From: JAODBJ01 sp963782465 | Lineage (GTDB): Bacteria; Actinomycetota; Acidimicrobiia; IMCC26256; PALSA-610 | Assembly: GCA_963782465.1 (NCBI GenBank) | Contig: CAWAJR010000006.1 | Span: forward strand, 496,001 to 560,000 | Reading direction: 5' to 3' | Length of the DNA stretch: 64,000 bases | Part shown: positions 16,477 through 24,309 of the stretch, piece after piece | Position numbering within the stretch: the first letter of the stretch is position 1 | Layout of the letters: each line of letters starts with the position of its first letter | Notes under the pieces: generated by a model | What the model was told of the DNA's origin: nothing | Database searches by the model: none | Seen by the model: only the letters and a program-made list of their open reading frames with translations | Translations under genes and position numbers: made by a program

Positions 16477-18333
16477 ATGGATGTTCAGGAGTATCCGCGC
16501 ATGTTGCGCCGGCGATGGTTCGTCATCGTCGCCGCGCTTGCGATCGGGCTCGCGCTCGCGTGGGTGACGCTGCCCAGTCCCTCGGCTGATGCGAAGGCCG
16601 CGAAGAAGGACGTCTCCTTCAAGGCGAGCGCGGTGATCGTCTCGCCGCCGGGGTCGAAGAACAGCCTCAACCAGTTCGCCGTGTTCGCGACCAAGGGGCC
16701 GATCCCGCTTGCCGTCGCCAACCAGTTGGGCGTGAAAGTCGGCGCCGGGAATGGCGGGGCGGCAGCTGCGGCAACCGGGAGCAAGAAGGCCGTCGCCGCC
16801 GCCGGCGCGGTGAAAACGGCCCAGATCGGTTCCACGTCGGTCCGCGTCCAACCCGATGCGGGGTCCGGCTCGATCACCATCGTTGCTACCGACAAGGACA
16901 AGGCCACCGCGATCGCGGTGGCCAACGGGCTTGCGAACGGGCTGATCGCGAAAGAAGGGCAGACGGCGACCGCGGCGCAATCCGTGAAACTCAGCCAGCT
17001 GGAACGCGCCGTCAACAACGCGAAGGTCGGGCTCTACGTCGCGCAGGTCGGGTGGGCGAGAGACCCGAAGAACAGCCTTGCGAAACAGAACCTCAACGAT
17101 GCCCAGAACCGGTACCAGACCGCGCAGGACCGGCTCACCGCCTTCAACAATCAGGGGCCGGCGGCGCCGCCGTTGAGCCTCCTGCAGGCCGCCGAAGCCG
17201 AGCGCATCACAAAGAAGTCGAACGGCCTGACGGCGCCGACGAGCAAGACGACACGCCTCGTGCTCGGTGGGGGCCTCGGCCTCATCCTCGGCCTCGGGCT
17301 CGCGCTCTTGCTCGAGCGTTTCGACGCGCATGTCCGCACTGCGTCCGCGGCCGAAAAAGTCGCGCAGCTGCCGGTGATCGCCGAGGTCCCGCACGTGCGC
17401 ATGCGCAAGCACAACCGTGACGAGATCCTCACCCTGGTCGCGCCGAAATCGCAGTACGCGGAGGCGTACCGCGGGCTGCGTACGTCCGTGTCGCTGATGT
17501 CGATGGCCCGCGCCGCGGCCGCTCCGGCATCGACGAACGGTCATGGTGACGAATTGCACATCGTCGCGACCGAGCCCCAGGTGATCCTGATCACCTCCCC
17601 GGGACCGAACGAGGGCAAGACCACGACGTCGGCGAACATCGCGACCACGTTCGCGGGGATGGGCGCCTCGGTGATCCTCATCGACCTCGACTTCCGCCGC
17701 CAGAAGCTGTTCCGCATGGTCGGCGCGCAACCGGGCCCGCACCTCACCAACACCGGAGAGCTGGGCGGTGAGCTTCGCGTCGACCTGGCGTCGGTGATCC
17801 AACCCACGAGCATTCCGGGCGTCCGCTTCGTCCCGAGCGCGCCGCGTGACGCGATGCCCGAGCACGCGCTCCGGCTCGCACGGGCCGCGATCGAAGCAGC
17901 CCGGAAGTCGGCCGACATCGTGATCCTCGACGGTCCGCCACTCTTGCTCACGAACGACGTCCGAGAACTCATCACCAGCGTCGACGCCGTCGTGCTCCTC
18001 GCCCGTGAAGGTCGCACGCAGCGGCGCGGGCTGGCGCGTGCATCGCAGCTCCTCCACCGCATCGACGCACCGGTTGTCGGTCTGGCGTTCATCGGATCGC
18101 ACGGCAATCGCCGCGAGTACGGCTACGGCGAGAACTACGGCTACGGGTACGGCTACCGGGCGCCGCGCAAGCCGCGCAAGGACACGCGCCCGATCAAGGT
18201 CAAGTCGAAGGTCAAGGCCCCGGCCAAGGTCGAAGAAACCGTGATCTCGCTCGAAGACCCGCCGATACCCGCACCCATCAGCCTGGAAGAGGATTCACGG
18301 GAACGCGAGTCGCGAGTGTGGCCGCGACGGTGA
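16477..18333 (+). CDS. Fused chain-length regulator / BY-family tyrosine autokinase (Wzz-Wzc type)
   Basis: The 618-residue protein has TM1 at about 12-31, an extracytoplasmic Ala/Gly/Lys-rich Wzz-like domain and TM2 at about 261-280. The cytoplasmic kinase follows: Walker A SPGPNEGKTTT (374-384), Walker A' VILIDLDFRR (399-408) and Walker B IVILDGPP (481-488). A Tyr/Gly cluster at about 548-560 (six tyrosines) is the expected autophosphorylation tail. Unusually, a Lys/Pro- and acid-rich extension of about 55 residues continues after it. BY-kinases control polymer length and export. The start ATG follows a G-rich site. Its 3' end overlaps the PqqD-like gene by 16 bases, so it heads this operon. 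Confidence 0.88.
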   Translation: MDVQEYPRMLRRRWFVIVAALAIGLALAWVTLPSPSADAKAAKKDVSFKASAVIVSPPGSKNSLNQFAVFATKGPIPLAVANQLGVKVGAGNGGAAAAATGSKKAVAAAGAVKTAQIGSTSVRVQPDAGSGSITIVATDKDKATAIAVANGLANGLIAKEGQTATAAQSVKLSQLERAVNNAKVGLYVAQVGWARDPKNSLAKQNLNDAQNRYQTAQDRLTAFNNQGPAAPPLSLLQAAEAERITKKSNGLTAPTSKTTRLVLGGGLGLILGLGLALLLERFDAHVRTASAAEKVAQLPVIAEVPHVRMRKHNRDEILTLVAPKSQYAEAYRGLRTSVSLMSMARAAAAPASTNGHGDELHIVATEPQVILITSPGPNEGKTTTSANIATTFAGMGASVILIDLDFRRQKLFRMVGAQPGPHLTNTGELGGELRVDLASVIQPTSIPGVRFVPSAPRDAMPEHALRLARAAIEAARKSADIVILDGPPLLLTNDVRELITSVDAVVLLAREGRTQRRGLARASQLLHRIDAPVVGLAFIGSHGNRREYGYGENYGYGYGYRAPRKPRKDTRPIKVKSKVKAPAKVEETVISLEDPPIPAPISLEEDSRERESRVWPRR

Positions 18334-18629
18334 ACCTTCCCGCGGCGCCCGAGGGCAGGTCGGCCCGATGGGCGCCGGGCAATGTCGCGACCCGGCGAAC
18401 GGCATCGGCGGTACTCGTTCTCCCGACCGACTCGCCGGCCGACGAACCGATCGTCCTCACCGGCAGCGCAGTGGCAATGTGGGACGCGTTCACCACGCCA
18501 CAGACGTTCGACGCGGTGATCACGACGCTGGCGGCGCAGTACGCCGCCGATGACGCGACGATCCGTTCCGCGATGGCGCCGATCGTTGCCCGCCTCGCCG
18601 AGTCGGGCGCGCTGGTGGAGCAGCCATGA
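18318..18629 (+). CDS. PqqD-like (RRE-fold) protein, first copy
   Basis: The small 103-residue protein has the PqqD-type pattern: a short beta hairpin (TASAVLVLPTD...IVLTGSAVAMWDAF) followed by helices in TFDAVITTLAAQYAADDATIRSAMAPIVARLAESGALV. PqqD-like proteins bind leader peptides or act as partners in HPr-rel-A systems. This copy is divergent, lacking the canonical LN.TA..IW core seen in the second copy at 22031-22336. GTG 18318 overlaps the end of the kinase gene and its stop overlaps the next ATG. No precursor peptide is evident nearby, so its partner is unknown. Confidence 0.65.
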   Translation: MAATVNLPAAPEGRSARWAPGNVATRRTASAVLVLPTDSPADEPIVLTGSAVAMWDAFTTPQTFDAVITTLAAQYAADDATIRSAMAPIVARLAESGALVEQP

Positions 18630-19723
18630 ACCCCCGCGAGCTCACGTTGCCGGTCGCGGCGTTCGGGCTCCCGGGCACCCGTCCGACCCTGCTCGAAGCA
18701 CCGCTCGACGACGGTGATTGGTCGTTGCTGCGCGACGACATCCGCACGAGCCGCGTGACCGGTCACCTCGTAGCCGCGATCGAGGCCGGGGCGTTCGCGG
18801 TGAACGACCGGCAGCGCGAAGACGCCTCCGACGACCACGTCCGCGCGCTCGCGCTCGACCTCACGCTGGAACGGCTCCTCGCCCGCACGGTCCGTCGCTT
18901 TCGTTCCGCCGGCATCGAGGTTCGAGCGTTGAAGGGCCCATCCTTCGCGCACACGGTGTACCCCCGCCCCGAGCTTCGCAGTTTCGGCGACATCGACATC
19001 CTCGTTCGCGGCGACCAGTACGACGACGCGGTCGCGTTGCTCGTCGCCAACGGCGGCAACCCGCGCTTCGAGGAGCCCCGGCCGGGCTTCACCCGTCGTT
19101 TCGGGAAAGGCGTGTGCGTCGCGATCGACGGCCTCGAACTCGACGTGCATCGCTCGTTCGTCGCCGGACCGTTCGGCCTCAGTGTCGACACCGAGTCGCT
19201 GTTCGACGATCCCGTCGCGTTCGAGATCGGCCACGAGACCATCGACGCGCTCGGCCCCGTGCCCCGTTTCCTGCACGCGTGCTACCACGCGGCCCTGGGC
19301 GACGAGGACCCGCGCGCCGTTGCCTTGCGCGACGTTGCGCAGATGGCCACCGCATCGATCGACCACGAGGCCGTGCTCGAAACCGCGCGGCGATGGCGGG
19401 CCGAGATCGTGGTGCAGCGGGCAGTGCTCCTCGCCTGGCACGCATTCGGTCTCGATGTCGATCGCCCGCTGCTGCGCGCCGCGCTGGCCGCGACCCCGGA
19501 CGCATTCCAGCGCCGGTCGCTGCAGGCCTACGTGGGCCGCCGGCGCTCGTACGCATCGCAAGCCGCGGCCGGCATCCGAGCGCTGCCGACCAACCGGGAG
19601 CGAGCCGCGTACGCGTCTGCGTTGCTGTTCCCGAAGCGCGCGTACGCCCGCGAGCGCCAGGGGTACATGGCCCGCTGGCGTAAGGCCGGCACGCTTGCCC
19701 GCGCCGGACGGACCGCCGGATGA
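18626..19723 (+). CDS. NTP_transf_5-type nucleotidyltransferase family protein
   Basis: The 365-residue protein has the nucleotidyltransferase-fold signature of this family. ALKG (101-104) is followed by RSFGDIDILV (118-127), whose Asp122 and Asp124 fit the metal-binding pair. GLELDVHRSF gives a third acidic position. Family members are found in lasso-peptide and exopolysaccharide loci and are thought to modify a peptide, protein or sugar with a nucleotide-derived group. No substrate is established here. ATG 18626 overlaps the TGA of the PqqD-like gene and its own TGA overlaps the next ATG, so translation is coupled on both sides. Confidence 0.75.
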   Translation: MNPRELTLPVAAFGLPGTRPTLLEAPLDDGDWSLLRDDIRTSRVTGHLVAAIEAGAFAVNDRQREDASDDHVRALALDLTLERLLARTVRRFRSAGIEVRALKGPSFAHTVYPRPELRSFGDIDILVRGDQYDDAVALLVANGGNPRFEEPRPGFTRRFGKGVCVAIDGLELDVHRSFVAGPFGLSVDTESLFDDPVAFEIGHETIDALGPVPRFLHACYHAALGDEDPRAVALRDVAQMATASIDHEAVLETARRWRAEIVVQRAVLLAWHAFGLDVDRPLLRAALAATPDAFQRRSLQAYVGRRRSYASQAAAGIRALPTNRERAAYASALLFPKRAYARERQGYMARWRKAGTLARAGRTAG

Positions 19724-21126
19724 CCGACACGATGCAGCCGCGCCGCGGCGCCTGGCTCGGCGGCGGGCCCACCCTCGAACCGCAGTCGCCACCGACTCCG
19801 CTGTGGGTCGTCGTCGTCATGTTCGTGGGCGCGATGGTGTACCTCGCGGGTTTCGCGTACGGCATCGCGAAGGGCGACACCAACGTGTTCGCCGGTCTGG
19901 TGATCACGTTCCCGCTGTTGTTGCTCACTGCCGCGATCGCCCGCTGGCTGGCCAGGAAGGACGGCGACCCAACTGTTTTCACGCTCGTCATGGGGGCCGG
20001 CGTGCTCAAGCTTCTTGGCGCGCTCGTGCGTTACTGGACGGCGTATTCCGTGTACTCCGGCGGTATCGACGCGAACAGCTACGACAGTTGGGGTCGTACG
20101 ATCGCCGGCGGCTTCCGCTCGTTGAACCCGCACTTCGACGTCGGCGGCCGGCTGCTCGGGACCAACTTCATCAAGCTGCTCACCGGCATCATCTACACGT
20201 TCACACCACGCGCCCGGATCTCCGGGTTCATGTGTTTCGCGTTCCTCGGGTTCGTCGGCATGCTCTTCTATTGGCGAGCGTTCCGTATCGCGGTGCCCGA
20301 CGGCAAGACGCGCCGTTACGCGTACCTGGTGCTCCTGCTGCCTTCGCTCGTCTACTGGCCATCGGCCATCGGCAAGGACGCATGGATGGCCCTCACCCTC
20401 GGCATCTCGGCGTACGGCGCGGCGCGGTTGTCGATCGGCCGGACGACGAGTGGGATGGGCGTCGCCCTGATCGGTATCGCCGGCGTGTGCATCGTGCGCC
20501 CGCACGTCGGCATCGCCGTGTTCGTGGGGCTCGGGCTGGCCCTCCTCGCGATGAGCACGCGACGCGAGCGGTTGCGCCGCCCGATCGGACCGATCATCGC
20601 CGCTTTGTTGCTCGTGGTCGCGGGCCTGATCGTCGTGCAGGAGGCCAAGCGGTTCTTCGGGTTCGGGAGCCTGACGTCCACCGAATTGACCACCCAGCTG
20701 AACACGACCGCGCAACGCACGAACCAGGGCGGGTCGTCGTTCTCGCCGATCTCGGTCGGTTCGAACCCCCTGCGCTTTCCGCTCGCGTTCGCAACGATCT
20801 TCTACCGGCCACTGCCGATCGAGGTGCACAACACGCAAGGCGTCATCGCGGGTGGAGAGTCGTCACTGATCTTCGTGATCACGCTGCTGTCCTGGCCGAG
20901 CGTCGCTTCGATACGACGACGATGGCGCACGCATCCGTACGTCGCCTACTGCATCGGTTTCATCATCGTGTTCGTCGTCGAGTTCTCGGTGTTCTCGAAC
21001 TTCGGCATCCTCGCTCGTGAACGGTGCCAGGCGTTGCCGCTGCTGCTCGCGTTGCTCGCGCTGCCGCGCATCGAACCGAAGGTCGTGGACGCGCCATTCG
21101 AATCGCGGTACGCACCGGCGGGATGA
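19720..21126 (+). CDS. Polytopic membrane protein, Wzy/glycan-polymerase-like
   Basis: The 468-residue protein has about ten hydrophobic helices, for example WVVVVMFVGAMVYLAGFAYG, TFPLLLLTAAIARWL, YLVLLLPSLVYWPSAIG and IIAALLLVVAGLIVV. An external loop near residue 110 has GGIDANSYDSWG, and an LPS..WPS.IGKDA motif follows. Both features recur in membrane proteins of polysaccharide loci with polymerase or GT-C-like character. An O-unit polymerase role is plausible but not proven from sequence. A large loop of about 80 residues precedes the last helices. It is embedded by ATGA overlaps between the nucleotidyltransferase and the HprK-like kinase. Confidence 0.6.
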   Translation: MTDTMQPRRGAWLGGGPTLEPQSPPTPLWVVVVMFVGAMVYLAGFAYGIAKGDTNVFAGLVITFPLLLLTAAIARWLARKDGDPTVFTLVMGAGVLKLLGALVRYWTAYSVYSGGIDANSYDSWGRTIAGGFRSLNPHFDVGGRLLGTNFIKLLTGIIYTFTPRARISGFMCFAFLGFVGMLFYWRAFRIAVPDGKTRRYAYLVLLLPSLVYWPSAIGKDAWMALTLGISAYGAARLSIGRTTSGMGVALIGIAGVCIVRPHVGIAVFVGLGLALLAMSTRRERLRRPIGPIIAALLLVVAGLIVVQEAKRFFGFGSLTSTELTTQLNTTAQRTNQGGSSFSPISVGSNPLRFPLAFATIFYRPLPIEVHNTQGVIAGGESSLIFVITLLSWPSVASIRRRWRTHPYVAYCIGFIIVFVVEFSVFSNFGILARERCQALPLLLALLALPRIEPKVVDAPFESRYAPAG

Positions 21127-22034
21127 TGTCGTCACGTCGAGGCGCCGTCGAGCGACATCTCGACGACCTGCCGTGGGCGTACGAGACCGCGACGTTCGCC
21201 ACGCTCGGGTTCGCGTTCTCGGTCCGCACCACCGAGCCCGAGCTCGGCGCGCACCTCGATGCGCTCTATGCCGAATGCGTCGCTCCGCGACCGGTTCACC
21301 ATGCTCGCTACACGGTGCGGGAACGCCCCGGGCAGCGGGGCTCGCGCCTCGTCGTGCATTGCGACGGTGAACGCGTCATCTCGACGCCTTACCCGAGCGT
21401 CGCCCTCGACTTCCTCGTGTGGGACATCAATCGCCGGACGGCCGCCGCCGAGCAAGGTGCACTGCTCGTCCACGCCGGCGCGGTTAGCGCCGGAGACCGC
21501 GCCGTCATCGTTCCCGGTGCCTCGGGCGCCGGGAAATCGACGCTGGTCGCCGCGCTCGTGCAGGCCGGTTTCTCCTATCTCACCGACGAGACCCTCGCAA
21601 TCGATCGCGGCGACGGCCGGATCCGCGGTGCCGCCAAGCCGATCGGCCTGAAACAGGGGTCGTGGGCCTTGTTCGGCGACTCCCTCGCGGCGCCGAACGC
21701 GGCCCGTTACACCTCGACCACACGCCACGTCGCGATCGCGGCCCTCGGCGGAACGGTCGCCGGCGACGCCCCGCTCGCGCGCCTCATCGTGCTCCCCCGC
21801 TTCGCGGGCAACTCGGGGGTGCGTACCGAGCCGGTCGCCGGCCTCTCGCGAGCACGCACGATCGCGCTACTTGCCGAGCAGTCATTCAACTTCGCGTCCT
21901 TCGGACCGGAGCGGCTCGGCCTGCTCGCCCGCGTCGTCGGGTCGTGCGCGACGTGGGTCGTCGACACGTCCGACCTCCCTCGGGCCGTCGAGTCCGTTGC
22001 CACCTTGCTCACGAACAAAGGGCACCGGTCGTGA
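21123..22034 (+). CDS. HprK-related serine kinase-like protein
   Basis: The 303-residue protein has the HPr kinase C-terminal fold hallmarks. LLVHAGAV (114-121) is followed by Walker A PGASGAGKST (131-140) and then SYLTDE (151-156), equivalent to the YLSDE metal-binding strand. The N-terminal HPr-kinase domain is absent, as in HPr-rel-A and lasso-peptide kinases. It may phosphorylate a Ser on a peptide or protein partner. ATG 21123 overlaps the preceding TGA as ATGA. Its stop overlaps the GTG of the second PqqD-like gene. No ptsH or HPr-like gene is seen in the window. Confidence 0.8.
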   Translation: MMSSRRGAVERHLDDLPWAYETATFATLGFAFSVRTTEPELGAHLDALYAECVAPRPVHHARYTVRERPGQRGSRLVVHCDGERVISTPYPSVALDFLVWDINRRTAAAEQGALLVHAGAVSAGDRAVIVPGASGAGKSTLVAALVQAGFSYLTDETLAIDRGDGRIRGAAKPIGLKQGSWALFGDSLAAPNAARYTSTTRHVAIAALGGTVAGDAPLARLIVLPRFAGNSGVRTEPVAGLSRARTIALLAEQSFNFASFGPERLGLLARVVGSCATWVVDTSDLPRAVESVATLLTNKGHRS

Positions 22035-22336
22035 GCGCGCCGCGACGCGTGCCCGCGATCCGTACCGATCTCGAACACGTCGTGATCGACGGCGAAACCG
22101 TCGTCTACGACGCCGGTTCTTCGACCATCCACGTCCTGAACGCGACCGCCACCGACATCTGGCAGCGCTGCGACGGTTCCGTGTTGCTCGCCGAACTCGT
22201 CACCCGGTTGGCGGAGGCCTATGCGACCGATGTCGCCGTCGTCGAACGTGACGTCGCGGCGTGCCTCGAGGATTTCGCGCAGCGCGGCTTCCTCGTCGGG
22301 CGCGGGACCGGCAGCGGTTCCCGGGGCCGTTCCTAG
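22031..22336 (+). CDS. PqqD-like (RRE-fold) protein, second copy
   Basis: The 101-residue protein is a clear PqqD-family member: VVYDAGSSTIHVLNATATDIWQRCDG, then LLAELVTRLAEAY, and VERDVAACLEDFAQRGFLV. This is the HPr-rel-A / RRE pattern with the LN.TA..IW core. It should bind a leader peptide or partner protein and present it to the kinase encoded just upstream, with which it overlaps by GTGA. The last four bases overlap the end of the surface-protein gene on the other strand. Confidence 0.8.
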   Translation: MSAPRRVPAIRTDLEHVVIDGETVVYDAGSSTIHVLNATATDIWQRCDGSVLLAELVTRLAEAYATDVAVVERDVAACLEDFAQRGFLVGRGTGSGSRGRS

Positions 22337-23253
22337 GGACGATCCGGCGCCCCTGCCGGGTCGGCTTCGTCGCGCAAGTTGCGCATCTGGTACAGCACCC
22401 GCCCGACGATGACCGCGGCCACCCCGAGCAACGCCGTGTCTTTGGCATCGCCGCCGGTGAACGGCAACGTTCCGCCGCCGCCACCCGCGCCGCCGGTCGT
22501 CGTCGTGGTGCCGCCGCGACCGCCGCCTCGGCCCGCGCCGCTGGCGTTTCCACCGGCCGACGACACGAACGAACCACCGGTGGTACTCGAACCGCCACCG
22601 AAGCCCGTGGAAGTGGAACCGAGGCCGGACTGGTCGGGACCGCTCGTCTGGGTCGTCGTCGACGAACCACCACCCGACGTCGTCTGGGTCGTCGTCGACG
22701 AACCACCACCGGCCGTCGTCTGGGTCGTCGTCGACGAACCACCACCCGACGTCGTCTGGGTCGTCGTCGACGAACCACCACCCGACGTCGTCTCGGACGT
22801 CGTCGACGAACCACCACCCGACGTCGTCTCGGACGTCGTCGACGAACCACCACCCGACGTCGTCTCGGACGTCGTCGACGAACCACCACCCGACGTCGTC
22901 TCAGACGTACTCGACGAACCACCACCCGACGTCGTCTCAGACGTACTCGACGAACCACCACCCGAAGAGGTGCTGGAGCCTTCGCCGCTCGTCGTGCTCC
23001 CTCCACCTTCCGTCGTGCTGGGAGGGGTGGAACCGGGCCCACCCACGGTTTGGGCGAGGGCGACACTTGTCATTCCCGGCGCAACCCAGGCGACCGCGGT
23101 CGCCGCCACGCCCACTTGCGCGGCGCGCCGTACGAAGACCCGCCGGCTGAGGTGGGCACGCGGGCCCTGCGACGCATCGGGGTGCAGGTTCGCGTCGCCG
23201 GCGCGTGCTACTGCGGGGGCAGCCGAATCGTCCTGAACGCCCTCGGTTGCCAT
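22333..23253 (-). CDS. Ser/Thr/Gly-repeat surface protein with Tat and LPXTG sorting signals
   Basis: The 306-residue protein has a twin-arginine motif SRRVFV (36-41) followed by a hydrophobic stretch ending near ALAQ, so Tat export is likely. A tandem 12-residue repeat of the SGGGSSTTSETT type follows (about nine units). A Gly-rich spacer then leads to LPFTG (263-267), a hydrophobic helix (LLGVAAVIVGRVLY) and a basic tail, the layout of a sortase substrate. The Ser/Thr-rich repeat is a natural target for O-glycosylation or phosphorylation. ATG 23253 has a G-rich site upstream. It ends tail-to-tail with the PqqD/HprK operon. No sortase gene is in the window. Confidence 0.8.
   Translation of the reverse strand: MATEGVQDDSAAPAVARAGDANLHPDASQGPRAHLSRRVFVRRAAQVGVAATAVAWVAPGMTSVALAQTVGGPGSTPPSTTEGGGSTTSGEGSSTSSGGGSSSTSETTSGGGSSSTSETTSGGGSSTTSETTSGGGSSTTSETTSGGGSSTTSETTSGGGSSTTTQTTSGGGSSTTTQTTAGGGSSTTTQTTSGGGSSTTTQTSGPDQSGLGSTSTGFGGGSSTTGGSFVSSAGGNASGAGRGGGRGGTTTTTGGAGGGGGTLPFTGGDAKDTALLGVAAVIVGRVLYQMRNLRDEADPAGAPDRP
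22647..22970. repeat. 36-bp tandem repeat within the surface-protein gene
   Basis: About nine head-to-tail copies of a 36-base unit encode the 12-residue Ser/Thr/Gly repeat. Two sub-types alternate in blocks: units encoding ...TTTQTT toward the C-terminal side and ...TSETT units toward the N-terminal side. Near identity of adjacent copies suggests recent expansion, and copy number could vary between strains. Boundaries are approximate. Confidence 0.85.
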
Positions 23254-23465
23254 CCTCTGCCCCTCACCCCACCTTCGCCCCACCCGGAAGGTCACCAGTG
23301 GAAATCTACACCATGCGCGCGAAACCAACGCCGACGTAGACCACGCTAAGAGGTTACGACTGGGTAACTACTCACCGAATTACGTCCCGAAACCGCCGGA
23401 ACGGTCCAAATCGTACGCGCCAGGCGACCGGCCCGACAAGACGGCGCGCGAGCCATACTCGAGGC
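23254..23465. other. Divergent intergenic region with short inverted repeat
   Basis: About 210 bases lie between the divergent surface-protein and methyltransferase genes. The region is less GC-rich than its surroundings and likely carries both promoters. A short inverted repeat GTTAC-(6)-GTAAC near 23350-23368 could be an operator. No terminator or RNA gene was recognised. Confidence 0.35.
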
Positions 23466-24236
23466 GTGACGGTCCACGAGGTGGCCCAGCGGGGGTTCGA
23501 AGACCCCTCCGACTACGAAGCGGCCCGCCCGTCGTACCCGCCCGGCGCCATCGCGTGGCTCCGCGACGCCGTGGGTATCGTCCCCGGCCGGCGGGTGGTC
23601 GACCTGGCCGCAGGTACGGGGAAGCTCACGCGGCTCCTCACCGGCCTCGGGCCCGACCTCTACGCCGTCGAACCGGTGGCCGGCATGCGGGCCACCTTCC
23701 TCGAAATGGTCAGCGGAGCCGCGCTGCTCGCCGGTACCGCCGAAGCCTTACCGTTCGCCGATCGGTCCGTCGATGTCGTGACCGTGGCCCAGGCGTTCCA
23801 TTGGTTCGACCACGACGCCGCCGCCCGCGAGTTGCATCGCGTGTTGCGGCCCGGCGGCAGGGTGGCACTGTTGTGGAACGCCCGCATCCGCGATGTCGAC
23901 TGGGTCGATCAGGTGTGGGCCGTAATGGATCGCGTCGAGAAACACGCACCATGGCGCGATCACGACAACCGCGATCGTACGACCGAGCGCTTCGAGGCGC
24001 TCGGCGGCTTTGCTGCGCCGCAACGCGCCGAGTTCGTCCACGAACAGGTATGCACCCCGGACGACGTCGTGCGGCGGGTGGCATCCGTCAGCCACGTCGC
24101 GGTGCTCCCCGCTTCCGACCGCGCCCTCGTCCTCGACGAGGTGCGTCGCATCGTCACGACACACCCGTCGACGCGCGGGCGGCGGCAGGTCTCGATCCCG
24201 TATCGCGTCGACTGCTCGTTCGTGCGCCGCGTGTGA
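23466..24236 (+). CDS. Class I SAM-dependent methyltransferase
   Basis: The 256-residue protein has motif I VVDLAAGTGKLT (44-55), an acidic YAVEP motif, the LPFADRSVDVVTVAQAFHWF motif IV region and a post-I LRPGGRVALLW strand. This is the Methyltransf_11 / UbiE-like arrangement. The FHWF block is common in small-molecule methyltransferases of actinobacteria annotated only by fold. The substrate is not deducible. The start is GTG 23466. It is a single gene, with no overlap with its neighbours. Confidence 0.85.
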   Translation: MTVHEVAQRGFEDPSDYEAARPSYPPGAIAWLRDAVGIVPGRRVVDLAAGTGKLTRLLTGLGPDLYAVEPVAGMRATFLEMVSGAALLAGTAEALPFADRSVDVVTVAQAFHWFDHDAAARELHRVLRPGGRVALLWNARIRDVDWVDQVWAVMDRVEKHAPWRDHDNRDRTTERFEALGGFAAPQRAEFVHEQVCTPDDVVRRVASVSHVAVLPASDRALVLDEVRRIVTTHPSTRGRRQVSIPYRVDCSFVRRV

Positions 24237-24309
24237 TGGAACGACCATCGGTACCCGCCCGGTGTGCCATGATGCGCGGACGGGTGCCCTCACGAGCCGG
24301 TGAAGGGAG

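Noticed and set aside
16384..18102. Long minus-strand frame antisense to the BY-kinase
   Set aside because: It is the upstream read-through of the sulfotransferase frame with no start signal or similarity. The kinase on the plus strand has all its motifs.
18318..22336. Lasso-peptide biosynthetic cluster
   Set aside because: HprK-like kinase, NTP_transf_5 and PqqD fit, but no asparagine-synthetase-like cyclase, transglutaminase-like protease or precursor gene lies in or near the gap-free operon.
22379..23236. Plus-strand frame with repeated PPPDVV..VVVDEP-like units
   Set aside because: It is the reverse of the repeat of the surface protein. Only the minus-strand reading has a Tat signal, LPFTG motif, anchor helix and basic tail.
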